Shown: positions 25,721-34,084 of the stretch, piece after piece
Numbering within the stretch: the first letter of the stretch is position 1
Layout: each line of letters starts with the position of its first letter
NCBI RefSeq assembly: GCF_000725545.1
Contig: NZ_JNZP01000002.1
Span: 310,001 to 374,000, forward strand
Reading direction: 5' to 3'
DNA: 64,000 nucleotides
DNA from: Streptomyces exfoliatus
GTDB lineage: Bacteria; Actinomycetota; Actinomycetes; Streptomycetales; Streptomycetaceae
Notes under the pieces: generated by a model
The model's input: only the letters and a program-made list of their open reading frames with translations
The model's database searches: none
What the model was told of the DNA's origin: nothing
Position numbers and translations under genes: made by a program

Positions 25721-28111
25721 TCAGTCGGCGGCGGGCGGGAGCACCTCGAAGTCGGCGTGCAGGCGCCGACGGTGGTCCACCTGACGTGCGGAGCCGGTGA
25801 GCACGACCCGGGCGGTGAGCCGGGGCTCGGCGCTCGACGCGCCGAACCTCAGTTCCAGCTCTCCGGGTTCCACGACGCGTGTCCCGTCGCGTCCGGTGAA
25901 GGACGCGAGGTCCGCGGGGACGGTCGCGTCGATCCTGGCCTCCTGTCCGGCGGCGAGGTCGAGGCGTACGTAGCCGATCAGCCTCTGGAGGGGCTGGACC
26001 ACGGACGCCACGGGGTCGTGCAGATAGAGCTGTACGAGTTCGCTGCCGGCGCGGTCGCCGGTGTTCCGCACGGTGAGGGCGAGGCGGAACGCGCCGTCCG
26101 TGGGGGTGCTGTCGGTCTCGACGACGAGATCGCTCCACTCGAACGTCGTGTACGTCAGGCCGTGTCCGAATCCGAACGCGGGTGTCGGGTCGATGCTGGA
26201 GACCTCGCTGGCGTGGCCGAGCCGGGCCGCCAGGTAGGTGGAGGGCTGGGCGCCGGGATGCCGGGGCACGCTGACGGGCAGGCGGCCGCTGGGGCTGACC
26301 CGTCCGCTCAGGACGGCGGCGATGGCCGCCGTTCCCGCCTCGCCGGGGAAGAAGGACTGGACGACGGCGGCGGACTCGTCCGCCGCGCGGCCGAGCGCGT
26401 AGGGCCGCCCGGCGAGCAGGGTCGTGACGACCGGTGTGCCGGTGTCGAGGAGGGCGTCGAGGAGCTGCTGCTGTACGCCGGGCAGGGCGAGGGACTCCGC
26501 GTCGCAGCCCTCGCCGCTGGTGCCGCGGCCGAAGAGTCCGGCGCGGTCGCCGAGGGCGGCGATCACGACGTCCGCGCTCCGGGCGAGTGCGACGGCTTCG
26601 GCGAAGCCCTCGGTGCCGGCCTCGTCGACGCCCGCACCGCGCGCCACGACGATCTCGGCCGTGGGGAACTCCGCCTGGAGCGCCTCACGGAGGGTCGGCA
26701 GGTCGATGCCCGGCGGGATGTCGGGGTGCTGTCCTCCGACGTGGACGGGGAAGGCGTAGCAGCCGAGGACCGCGGTCGGGGCTTCGACGTTGGGGCCGAT
26801 CAGGGCGATGCGGCGGGGGGCGCCCGGATCGAGCGGCAGGATGCCGTCGTTCCGGAGCAGGACGACGGCCTGCCGGGCGATGCGGCCCGCCAGCTCGCGG
26901 TTGCCGTCCGGGTCGAGGTCGATGGTGCCGCGGAGGGCGGCGGGGTCCGCTGTGGTGTCGGCTCCTTCGAGGGCCGCCGGGACGGGGGTCCAGTCGTGGT
27001 CGAGGAGGCCCAGCTCGGCCTTCTGGACGAGGACCCGCCGTACGGCGCGGTCCACGAGTTCCTCGGGCACGATGCCCGCCTCGATCGCGTCGAGGAGGGG
27101 CTCGCCGAAGGTCTTGACGGTGGGCAGTTCCACGTCGACCCCGGCGGCGAGGGCCGCCCCGGCAGCCTCGCCGAAGGTGCCGACGACGCCGTGCAGGGTC
27201 TTGAGGAACGCGATGCCGAAGTAGTCGGCGACGACGGTGCCGGTGAAGCCCCAGGTGTCCCTGAGCAGTCCGGTGAGCAGTTCGTCGTCGGCGGCGGAGG
27301 GCACGCCGTCGGTGTCGGTGTAGGCGTGCATCACCGACCGGACGCCGCTCTCCCGGACCGCCATCTCGAACGGCGGCAGGATCACGTCGGCCAGCTCCCT
27401 CGCGCCCATGCCGACGGGGGCGAGGTTGCGGCCGGCGCGGGAGGCGGAGTAGCCGGCGAAGTGCTTGAGGGTGGCGACGACGCCGGCGGATTCCAGGCCC
27501 TGGACGTAGGCGGTGGCGATGGTGCCCACGAGGTACGGGTCCTCGCCGATGGTCTCCTCCACGCGTCCCCAGCGGGCGTCGCGTACGACGTCGAGGACGG
27601 GTGCGAGTCCCTGGTGGACGCCGACCGCGCGCATGTCGCGGCCGATGGCGGCCGCCATCTCCCGTACGAGGGCGGGGTCGAAGGTCGCTCCCCATGACAG
27701 GGGTACGGGGTAGGCGGTGGCGCCCCAGGCGGCGAAGCCCGCGAGGCATTCCTCGTGTGCCACGGCCGGGATGCCGAAGCGGTTGGCGGCGGCTATGCGC
27801 CCTTGCGTCCGCATGAGCGAGAGGGCGGCGAGCGCCGGGTCGACGGGGGCGGTGCCGAAGGGGCGGGTGAGCTGCCCGAGCCCGTCGGGCAGCAGGTCGT
27901 CGAGGAGGACCGGCTCTTCCATGTCGTGCTGGTGCGGCGCGACTTCGGCGCCTTCGGCGGACGCTCCGACCCACACGCCGAAGAGCTGGGCGATCTTCTC
28001 CTTGCGCGTCATCTCGCGGATCAGGGCGTCGGCCCGGGCCTGCGCGCTGAGCGCGGGGTCGCGCCAGGCGGGGTGCTGGGTCTGGGGCTGGGTGGCCACG
28101 TTGTCGGTCAC
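25721..28111 (-). CDS. bxlA: Intracellular GH3 glycosidase (beta-xylosidase/beta-glucosidase, BxlA type)
   Basis: 796 aa, no signal peptide. The GH3 N-domain has the nucleophile aspartate in VVADYFGI; KHFAGYSASRAGRN and RWGRVEETIGEDPYLVG are family blocks. The second alpha/beta domain (GRTSGEGCD region) and a C-terminal FN3-like domain (YTTFEWSDL to VLTGSARQ) follow. GTG 28109-28111 overlaps the permease stop as GTGA, so translation is coupled. The order regulator, binding protein, two permeases, GH3 is that of the xylobiose operon bxlREFGA of S. thermoviolaceus. The symbol rests on that order; a cellobiose-type activity is the alternative. Confidence 0.88.
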   Translation of the reverse strand: MTDNVATQPQTQHPAWRDPALSAQARADALIREMTRKEKIAQLFGVWVGASAEGAEVAPHQHDMEEPVLLDDLLPDGLGQLTRPFGTAPVDPALAALSLMRTQGRIAAANRFGIPAVAHEECLAGFAAWGATAYPVPLSWGATFDPALVREMAAAIGRDMRAVGVHQGLAPVLDVVRDARWGRVEETIGEDPYLVGTIATAYVQGLESAGVVATLKHFAGYSASRAGRNLAPVGMGARELADVILPPFEMAVRESGVRSVMHAYTDTDGVPSAADDELLTGLLRDTWGFTGTVVADYFGIAFLKTLHGVVGTFGEAAGAALAAGVDVELPTVKTFGEPLLDAIEAGIVPEELVDRAVRRVLVQKAELGLLDHDWTPVPAALEGADTTADPAALRGTIDLDPDGNRELAGRIARQAVVLLRNDGILPLDPGAPRRIALIGPNVEAPTAVLGCYAFPVHVGGQHPDIPPGIDLPTLREALQAEFPTAEIVVARGAGVDEAGTEGFAEAVALARSADVVIAALGDRAGLFGRGTSGEGCDAESLALPGVQQQLLDALLDTGTPVVTTLLAGRPYALGRAADESAAVVQSFFPGEAGTAAIAAVLSGRVSPSGRLPVSVPRHPGAQPSTYLAARLGHASEVSSIDPTPAFGFGHGLTYTTFEWSDLVVETDSTPTDGAFRLALTVRNTGDRAGSELVQLYLHDPVASVVQPLQRLIGYVRLDLAAGQEARIDATVPADLASFTGRDGTRVVEPGELELRFGASSAEPRLTARVVLTGSARQVDHRRRLHADFEVLPPAAD

Positions 28112-28926
28112 TTTCCTCCGACTCCCATCAGGCCCTGGACCAGGGCGCGACGGGCGAACAGGTAGACGAGCAGGATGGGGAGCATGGACAGGACGACGGC
28201 CGCGAGGAGGCCCGGCATGTCGACGCCGTGTTCGGTCTGGAAGTCGTACAGACCCATGGTGATGACCTTGTTCTCGGAGGACTGGGTGAGCACGAGCGGG
28301 AAGAGGAAGCCGTTCCAGGCCTGGAGGGCGGAGAACACGATGACGGTCGACAGGCCGCTCTTGGACAGCGGCATCACCAGTTGGCGGAAGATGCGCCAGG
28401 AGGAGGCTCCGTCGACGGTCATGGCCTCGTACAGCTCGGACGTGATGTCCCGCATGACGCCGGAGAGGATCAGGGTGCACACCGGCATGGCGAAGGCGGC
28501 GGTCGGCAGGATGACGCCGATGAGGTTGTCGTAGAGGCCGGCCTCGTTGATCAGGTAGAACATCGGGACGATGACGGCCTGCGAGGGGATGGCCAGGCCG
28601 AGCAGGAACAGCCGGAAGACCCTGCCCGTGGCCTTGCCGTCGCTTCTGACGATGGCGTACGCCAGCGGTGGTACGAGCAGCAGGACGATGCCCACCACGC
28701 AGACCGTGACGATGACCGTGTTGAGGAAGTACTGGGCGAAACCGTCGCTCAGGTCGTTGACGTAGTTGTCGAGGGTGAACCGTTCGGGGAGGCCGAGCGG
28801 GCCGTTCGCCGCGTAGTCCGCCCGGCTCTGGAAGGTGGCGACCAGCATGACGTACAGCGGCAGGCCGACCACGAACAGCCAGATCAGCGAGCCGAATCCG
28901 GCCAGGTGGTTGGGGCGGCGCCTCAT
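28108..28926 (-). CDS. bxlG: Sugar ABC transporter permease (BxlG type)
   Basis: 272 aa, six membrane helices, MalG-type. The EAA loop is EAMTVDGASSWRIFRQLVMP. ATG 28924-28926 has GGAGG 7 nt upstream and shares one base with the stop of the previous permease (TGATG). It forms the channel with the other permease; the ATPase is not encoded here and is presumably the shared MsiK protein, as in other Streptomyces sugar systems. Confidence 0.92.
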   Translation of the reverse strand: MRRRPNHLAGFGSLIWLFVVGLPLYVMLVATFQSRADYAANGPLGLPERFTLDNYVNDLSDGFAQYFLNTVIVTVCVVGIVLLLVPPLAYAIVRSDGKATGRVFRLFLLGLAIPSQAVIVPMFYLINEAGLYDNLIGVILPTAAFAMPVCTLILSGVMRDITSELYEAMTVDGASSWRIFRQLVMPLSKSGLSTVIVFSALQAWNGFLFPLVLTQSSENKVITMGLYDFQTEHGVDMPGLLAAVVLSMLPILLVYLFARRALVQGLMGVGGK

Positions 28927-29876
28927 CACACGCCCTCCATGGTGCTGCGCATCTTGTCGTAGCCCGTCAGACGGACCATGACGAGCGACACGAAACTGGC
29001 GACGAGGACGAGCAGCAGCGCGATCGCGGACGCCGTTCCGAACTCGAAGCTCTTGAAGGCCTTCTGGTACATGTAGTACGCACTGTTCGTGGTGTCGGTG
29101 CCCGGACCGCCCTGGGTGAGGATCAGCACCGTGTCGAAGGTCGTGAGGCCGCCCACCACCATGAGGACCATCGAGGTCACGATGCTGTTCCGCAGCTGCG
29201 GCAGCGTGATGTGGAAGAACTGCCGGAACCTTCCGGCGCCGTCGATCTGGGCGGCCTGGTAGAGCACCTGGGGGATGGCCCGCGCGGCGCCCTGGTAGAT
29301 GAGGGTGTGCAGCGGGGTGAACTGCCAGGTGCTCACGAAGACGAGGACGCCGATGGCACCGGCCTGCACGCCGAAGAGGTTGCCGTCGCCGAACAGCCAT
29401 CTGGCCTGCGAGGGCACGCCGAAGTTCGGGTCGAGCACGGCGCGCCAGAGCACGGAGACGGCGGTGATGGACAGCAGGAGCGGGACGAAGTAGATGGCGG
29501 AGAGGACGGCCCGGTTGCGCTGGTGGCCGGCGGCCCAGACACCGAGCAGGATGCTGATCGGGGTCTGGACGACGACGCCGAGCACGGTGAGCAGCAGGCT
29601 CAGCCAGAGGCTCTTGAGCATGACGGGGTCGTCGAGGAGCTTGCTCCAGTTGTCCAGGCCGGCGAACTCGGGTGAGCCGAGGCCGTTCCAGCTCGTGAAG
29701 GAGAGCACGACGACGAGGAGGAGCGGCACGATGGCGAACAGGCCGAAGAAGACGGCGGCGGGAGCCGCCCAGACGAAGCCGGGGCGGCTCACACCGGTTC
29801 CGGCGGCGCGGCCGGGCCGTGTCGCCCGGCGTCGCGTCTTCTCGCTGTCCACGGCGGGGGCTGTGGCGGTGGTCAT
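28926..29876 (-). CDS. bxlF: Sugar ABC transporter permease (BxlF type)
   Basis: 316 aa, MalF-type permease with six membrane helices after a 35-residue cytosolic tail rich in Arg and Ala. The EAA-like loop QAAQIDGAGRFRQFFHITLP contacts the ATPase. TFDTVLILTQGGPGTDTTN is the typical loop before the last helices. ATG 29876 is 17 nt after the binding-protein stop. Part of the same transcript as the flanking genes. Confidence 0.92.
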   Translation of the reverse strand: MTTATAPAVDSEKTRRRATRPGRAAGTGVSRPGFVWAAPAAVFFGLFAIVPLLLVVVLSFTSWNGLGSPEFAGLDNWSKLLDDPVMLKSLWLSLLLTVLGVVVQTPISILLGVWAAGHQRNRAVLSAIYFVPLLLSITAVSVLWRAVLDPNFGVPSQARWLFGDGNLFGVQAGAIGVLVFVSTWQFTPLHTLIYQGAARAIPQVLYQAAQIDGAGRFRQFFHITLPQLRNSIVTSMVLMVVGGLTTFDTVLILTQGGPGTDTTNSAYYMYQKAFKSFEFGTASAIALLLVLVASFVSLVMVRLTGYDKMRSTMEGV

Positions 29877-29893
29877 GTCGGACGTCCCGGAGG

Positions 29894-31201
29894 TCAGGCC
29901 GCGGGCAGGGTCTGCATGGCGGCGATGAAGGCGTCGGCCCCCATCTGTCCGTTGAAGAACTGCTGGACGGCCTGGTGGATGGTGGTGGTGGCGGCCGGCG
30001 GGTACGCCTGGTCCCAGGAGAGCTGGAACGCCGGGGCCTTCTTGACGAGTTCGTACTGGTACGTGGAGTAGGCCGGGTTCGCCGAGCCGTCCAGGAACTT
30101 CGGGGTGTTGGTGGTGGTGGGCAGGTTGCCGATGCCGAGCTGCGCCTTCACGAACTCGTCCGAGTACATGAGCTTCAGGAACTCGGCCACCGCCTCGGGG
30201 TGCTCGGTGTTCTTCAGGACCGAGTAGTAGTTGTTCGTATTGCCCGCGAGGTTGTTCGGGTCCCCCTTGCCTCCCTCGACGGTCGGGAAGCTGCCGTAAC
30301 CGAGGTCCTTCTTCACGAAGTCCGGGTAGGCGTCCTGCAGGGTGGAGTACTCCCAGGAGCCCATGAGCTCGAAGGCGGCCTTGCCGGTGGCGAGCAGGGC
30401 GGGCGAACCCCCGTCGGTGAACTTGACCGAGTCGTAGTTGCTGCCGAAGGCGCCGGTGTCGATCAGCTCCTTGAGCATGACGAGCGCCTTCTTGCTGTCG
30501 GGGCTCGCCCAGGCGCTCTTGTCCCCGCCGACGGCCTTCTGGAAGAGGTCGGGGCCCGCGACCCGGTCGTACATGTACTGGAACCACATCTGGGTGGGCC
30601 ACTTGTCGCCGCCGCCCAGGGCTATGGGGGTGACGCCCTTGGCCTTGAGGGTCTTGACGGCGGTCAGCAGTTCGCTCCAGGTGCGGGGGGCGGCGACGCC
30701 GGCGTCCGCGAGGACCTTCTTGTTGCTGAACAGCAGGACGGGCTGGGTGCCGCGCATGGGCACGCCGTAGGGCTTGCCGTCCACGACGGCGGTGTTGAAG
30801 ACCGACGGCAGGAAGTTGGACTGCAGGCCGGGGTCCTTGGCGATGAAGTCGTCGAGCGGCATGAGGAGCCCCGCGTCGACGTAGGGCTTGATGCTGCCGC
30901 CGCCCCAGTTGAAGAAGACGTCGGGGGCCTGCTTGCCGCTGATGATCGTCTGCAGCTTGGCCTGGTAGTCGGCGCCCGGGATGGTGTCGAGGACGGCCTT
31001 CACCTTCGAGGTCTTGTTGAAGGTCTCGACGAGCTGCTTCTCCACCTTGTTGGCCGCGTCGCCGTACACCAGTATGTGGATCTTGTCCGAGCCCCCGTCG
31101 GCGGAGTCCCCGGAGTTGCCGCAGGCCGCCAGGGACAGGGACAGGGTCAGCGTCACTCCGCCGACGACAGCGGTCCTCAGGAGCTGTGCGGGTCGCTTCA
31201 T
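29894..31201 (-). CDS. bxlE: Sugar ABC transporter solute-binding lipoprotein (BxlE type)
   Basis: 435 aa. The signal peptide ends in the lipobox LAAC (Cys27), so it is anchored outside the membrane. Residues 40-435 form a family 1 extracellular solute-binding fold (APDVFFNWGGGSIKPYVDAG, GKPYGVPMRGTQPVLLFSNK, GKAAFELMGSWEYS). It should bind a short oligosaccharide, xylobiose by analogy of gene order. First gene of the operon, about 55 nt downstream of the -10. Strand and coupling place permeases and GH3 after it. Confidence 0.92.
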   Translation of the reverse strand: MKRPAQLLRTAVVGGVTLTLSLSLAACGNSGDSADGGSDKIHILVYGDAANKVEKQLVETFNKTSKVKAVLDTIPGADYQAKLQTIISGKQAPDVFFNWGGGSIKPYVDAGLLMPLDDFIAKDPGLQSNFLPSVFNTAVVDGKPYGVPMRGTQPVLLFSNKKVLADAGVAAPRTWSELLTAVKTLKAKGVTPIALGGGDKWPTQMWFQYMYDRVAGPDLFQKAVGGDKSAWASPDSKKALVMLKELIDTGAFGSNYDSVKFTDGGSPALLATGKAAFELMGSWEYSTLQDAYPDFVKKDLGYGSFPTVEGGKGDPNNLAGNTNNYYSVLKNTEHPEAVAEFLKLMYSDEFVKAQLGIGNLPTTTNTPKFLDGSANPAYSTYQYELVKKAPAFQLSWDQAYPPAATTTIHQAVQQFFNGQMGADAFIAAMQTLPAA

Positions 31202-31209
31202 CGCCTCAC

Positions 31210-31244
31210 CTTTCGAAAGAGTTGCGATCCAGTTACCGAAACTT
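31210..31244 (-). promoter_or_regulatory. Operator half-sites in the bxl-type leader
   Basis: CTTTCGAAAG (31210-31219, perfect palindrome, just before the ribosome site) and CGAAACTT (31237-31244, immediately downstream of the -10) resemble parts of the TTCGAAA-N-TTTCGAA site at 24387. A repressor bound here would cover the transcription start. Confidence 0.55.
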
Positions 31245-31255
31245 CACGGGTCGGG

Positions 31256-31285
31256 ACGCTAGGGTTGCGGAAGCAGGCGGGTCAA
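31256..31285 (-). promoter_or_regulatory. Promoter of the bxl-type operon
   Basis: On the minus strand TTGACC (31285-31280) and TAGCGT (31261-31256) are separated by 18 bp, a good HrdB-type promoter for the binding-protein gene. Confidence 0.7.
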
Positions 31286-31350
31286 CCCACTGGCGGCGAG
31301 TTACCAAAGCGTGACCCTGCTGCGGTCCGCCGCCGCTTTATGCTGCTCAG

Positions 31351-32403
31351 ATGCGAGATGACGAGGAGAGCAGGCGGATCACCCTGGCCGAGGTGGCCGA
31401 GAAAGCCGGGGTCTCGCTTTCGACAGTTTCGAAGGTGCTCAACGGGCGGCAGGACGTGTCGTCCGTCACCCGCGGCAAGGTGGAACGCCTGCTGGAGACG
31501 CACTCCTACCGGCGGACCACCCGGGCGGCGCGGGAGGCCCCGCTCATCGAGCTCGTCTTCCACGAGCTGGACAGCGTGTGGTCGATGGAGCTGATCCGGG
31601 GCGTGGAGAACCTCGCCAAGGCCCACCAGGCGAGCGTGGTGCTGACCGAGAGCGGCACCCGCCACGCACCGGCGAGCGACTGGATCGAAGGGGTGCTGCA
31701 GCGCCGGCCGATCGGCGTGGTCCTCGTGTTCTCGGCCCTGCCCGACGCCGTCAAGCAGCAACTCGGCGCCCGCTCCATCCCGTTCGTCATCGTCGACCCG
31801 GCGGGCGACCCGGAGCCGGACGTACCGTCCGTGGGCTCGGCGAACTGGAGCGGCGGGGTCGCCGCGACCCGGCACCTCATCGAACTGGGGCACCGGCGCA
31901 TCGGGATCGTCACCGGCCCCGAGGACATGCTCTGCTCCCTCGCCCGGCTGGACGGCTACCGGTCGGCGATGAACATCGCGGGCCTGGCCGGCGACGCCTC
32001 CCTCGTCCGGTTCGGCGACTTCCACGTCGAAGGCGGCTACGCGCACGCGATGGAACTGCTGCGGCTGCCGGACCGGCCCACCGCCATCTTCGCGGGAAGC
32101 GACCTGCAGGCGCTCGGGGTGATGGAGGCGGCCAGGGTGTGCGGGCTGCGCGTGCCCGAGGACCTGTCCGTCGTGGGGTACGACGACGTGATGATCGCGC
32201 GGTGGTCCAGCCCGGCCCTGACGACGGTGCACCAGCCGCTGCGTCAGATGGGCGAGGAGGCCGTGCAGATGCTGCTCCGGCTGCGGGCGGGGGAGCTGTC
32301 CGTGACCCGCATGGAACTCGCGACCAGCCTGGTCGTCAGAAACAGCACGGCCCCCCCGCCCGAGGAGACGGTGCCGGCTTCGCCGGCGTCCTCGGGCGGG
32401 TAG
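31351..32403 (+). CDS. bxlR: LacI-family sugar-responsive repressor (BxlR type)
   Basis: 350 aa. The helix-turn-helix at residues 10-54 reads [20 protein letters not shown] then [15 protein letters not shown]. The ligand domain is a periplasmic-binding-protein fold ([22 protein letters not shown]-type [35 protein letters not shown]). Divergent from the bxl-type operon and therefore its likely repressor. The start is leaderless: TATGCT (31339-31344) ends 6 nt before the ATG. Codons inside the recognition helix are abnormal (CTT, ACA, GTT) and write an operator-like sequence; see the separate entry. Confidence 0.9.
   Translation: MRDDEESRRITLAEVAEKAGVSLSTVSKVLNGRQDVSSVTRGKVERLLETHSYRRTTRAAREAPLIELVFHELDSVWSMELIRGVENLAKAHQASVVLTESGTRHAPASDWIEGVLQRRPIGVVLVFSALPDAVKQQLGARSIPFVIVDPAGDPEPDVPSVGSANWSGGVAATRHLIELGHRRIGIVTGPEDMLCSLARLDGYRSAMNIAGLAGDASLVRFGDFHVEGGYAHAMELLRLPDRPTAIFAGSDLQALGVMEAARVCGLRVPEDLSVVGYDDVMIARWSSPALTTVHQPLRQMGEEAVQMLLRLRAGELSVTRMELATSLVVRNSTAPPPEETVPASPASSGG
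31417..31434 (+). promoter_or_regulatory. Operator-like sequence inside the LacI gene
   Basis: CTTTCGACAGTTTCGAAG encodes L-S-T-V-S-K of the recognition helix and matches TTCGAAAGTTTCGAA at 14 of 15 positions. It uses CTT, ACA and GTT, codons that are rare in this genome, although C/G-ending synonyms were available. I infer selection for an autoregulatory site 67-84 bp into the gene. Confidence 0.55.
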
Positions 32404-32430
32404 GGCCGCGCCTTACCCCTCCGCCGACCG

Positions 32431-33087
32431 CTACTTGGGCATCAGGACGGTGTCGACGATGTACACGGTGGCGTTGGCCGTGGGGACGTTGCCGCAGACG
32501 ACCTTCGAGGAGTCGTTGACGGTGTACGCCTCGCCCGAGCCCTCCGTGGTGAGCGTGCCCGTCTGCAGGGTCTCGAAGGAGCCGTTCTCCAGCTGCTTCG
32601 GCGTCAGCTTCTGGCCCACGACGTGGTAGGTGAGGATCTTGGTCAGCATGTCCTTGTCGGCCAGCACCTTGTCCAGGTCGGCCTTCGGGATCTTCGCGAA
32701 GGCGTCGTCGGTCGGCGCGAACACCGTGATGTTCTCGGCGTTGTTGAGGGTGTCGACGAGCCCCGCCTGCTTGACGGCGGCGACCAGCGTGGACAGCGCC
32801 GGGTTGTTGGAGGCGGCGGTGGCGACGGGGTCCTTGGCCATGCCGTCGAAGGAGCCGGCGCCGTCCTTCGGCACCGAGGCGCAGCCCGGACCGAACGGAC
32901 CGTCGGCGGCCGTGGCCGTGGCCGTCCCGGTCGTGGGCGTGTTCTCCTGCGCCGCCGGCGCCGAGGCCTCTGCACCGGCCTCGGACCTGGTGTCCGAGCC
33001 GGAGTCCGAACAGGCGGCCAGGGAGAAGGGCAGCGCTGCCGCGGCTGCCACGACGACGGCGGCGCGGCGGAGGCGAAGAGCGTTCAT
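32431..33087 (-). CDS. Fasciclin-domain lipoprotein
   Basis: 218 aa. The signal peptide ends in the lipobox SLAAC, followed by a 50-residue Ser/Thr/Ala-rich spacer. A single FAS1 domain covers about 80-218: NNPALSTLVAAVKQAGL, NITVFAPTDDAFAKIP, LTYHVVGQKL and a terminal TANATVYIVDTVLMPK. Such proteins sit on the outer face of the membrane and probably mediate adhesion; similar ones occur in most Streptomyces. ATG 33087 with AAGGGG about 10 nt upstream is chosen because the protein then opens with the signal peptide; an ATG at 33129 adds 14 unlikely residues. Confidence 0.9.
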   Translation of the reverse strand: MNALRLRRAAVVVAAAAALPFSLAACSDSGSDTRSEAGAEASAPAAQENTPTTGTATATAADGPFGPGCASVPKDGAGSFDGMAKDPVATAASNNPALSTLVAAVKQAGLVDTLNNAENITVFAPTDDAFAKIPKADLDKVLADKDMLTKILTYHVVGQKLTPKQLENGSFETLQTGTLTTEGSGEAYTVNDSSKVVCGNVPTANATVYIVDTVLMPK

Positions 33088-33323
33088 GAGGAGGAACCCC
33101 TTGTATCGGGTGCGCGGTGGAAGGCGCACGGAGAGCGAACGGCACGACCACCCCGGCCGGGAGTGCGGTGACGCGTCCGGACCACCGGCGGGGTCTCCCC
33201 CGCCGCGGCCCTGTTGTCTGTCACAGGTGTTTCGGAGCGGCGTGCCGTCCGGATGGGTCCGGAGCCGATCCGGAGGGGTCTTTCACCCGTCCGAGTGAGG
33301 AGAGCCGCGCGGTAAGGTGGGGG

Positions 33324-34028
33324 GTGCTTCCGCGAACCCCCCTCCTCACCAGCGCTTCCCTCTCGGACGCCGGCCTTCTCACGCATATGGAGCAGGGCCG
33401 GGAGTGGCCGCTCCTCGTGTGGGCCCCGGGACCGGGCGTGCGCATGGTGTCGAGCGCCGTGCTCGGCGGAGGCATCGGTACGCGCGCGTGGGTGCTCAAC
33501 GCCCAGGTCCCGCCCGGCTACGACCGGAGCGACCCGGAGACGCACCTGCGCGAACTGGCCTCCGGTGCGGGGCTCTCGGGGCCCGGCGTGGGCCTGATGA
33601 CGGCGGCCTCGGTCGCGGACCGGCGGCACGCGGCCGACGGCGGCGTGCGGGCGGTGGTCACCGCGGGGATCGGGGTACGGGGCTGGGCCGCCGCACCGGG
33701 GCGCGGTTCCGTCGCGGCCCCGCGCCCGGGGACCATCAACATCATCGTGTCGCTGCCCGTGGCCCTCACCGACGCCGCGCTCGTGAACGCGGTGGCCACC
33801 GCCACCGAGGCGAAGACCCAGGCCCTGGTCGAACTCGGGGCGGACGCCTCGGGGACGCCGACGGACGCCGTGTGCGTGGCCGCGCCTTGCCCGACCGGCC
33901 ACGCCACCGGGCCGACCGCAGGACTGCCCGCCGAGCCGTTCGCCGGTCCGCGCTCGCTCTGGGGTGCGCGGCTCGCCCGCGCGGTGCACGCGGCGACGAG
34001 AGCGGCCTGCGAGGGGCTGCTCGTCTGA
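33324..34028 (+). CDS. cbiZ: Adenosylcobinamide amidohydrolase (CbiZ family)
   Basis: About 234 aa. WPLLVWAPGPGVRMVSSAVL and GGGIGTRAWVLNAQVPPGYD, then GPGVGLMTAASV, AVVTAGIGVR and PGTINIIVSLPVALTDAALV, are CbiZ hallmarks. CbiZ cleaves the aminopropanol arm of (pseudo)cobinamides, giving cobyric acid so B12 can be rebuilt with another lower ligand. GTG 33324 has AAGG 6 nt upstream; the next in-frame start is ATG 33387. It lies directly before a B12-binding photoreceptor-type regulator, an uncommon setting. I looked for a cobalamin riboswitch upstream and did not see one. Confidence 0.85.
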   Translation: MLPRTPLLTSASLSDAGLLTHMEQGREWPLLVWAPGPGVRMVSSAVLGGGIGTRAWVLNAQVPPGYDRSDPETHLRELASGAGLSGPGVGLMTAASVADRRHAADGGVRAVVTAGIGVRGWAAAPGRGSVAAPRPGTINIIVSLPVALTDAALVNAVATATEAKTQALVELGADASGTPTDAVCVAAPCPTGHATGPTAGLPAEPFAGPRSLWGARLARAVHAATRAACEGLLV

Positions 34029-34058
34029 GTCGTGGAGGCCGGGACGGTCGGCTTCGCA

Positions 34059-34078
34059 TCGATTGTGCGTCGTACGCT
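34059..34078 (+). promoter_or_regulatory. 16-bp element shared with the sigma gene, overlapping a leaderless promoter
   Basis: TCGATTGTGCGTCGTA (34059-34074) differs by one base from 36915-36930 in front of the ECF sigma gene. TACGCT (34073-34078), the -10 of the MerR gene, overlaps its end and lies 6 nt before the ATG. Position suggests autorepression by the MerR protein. Confidence 0.6.
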
Positions 34079-34084
34079 GGGGGC

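Noticed and set aside
33088..33323. Cobalamin riboswitch before cbiZ
   Set aside because: I looked for the conserved B12 box and its flanking stems and found no match.
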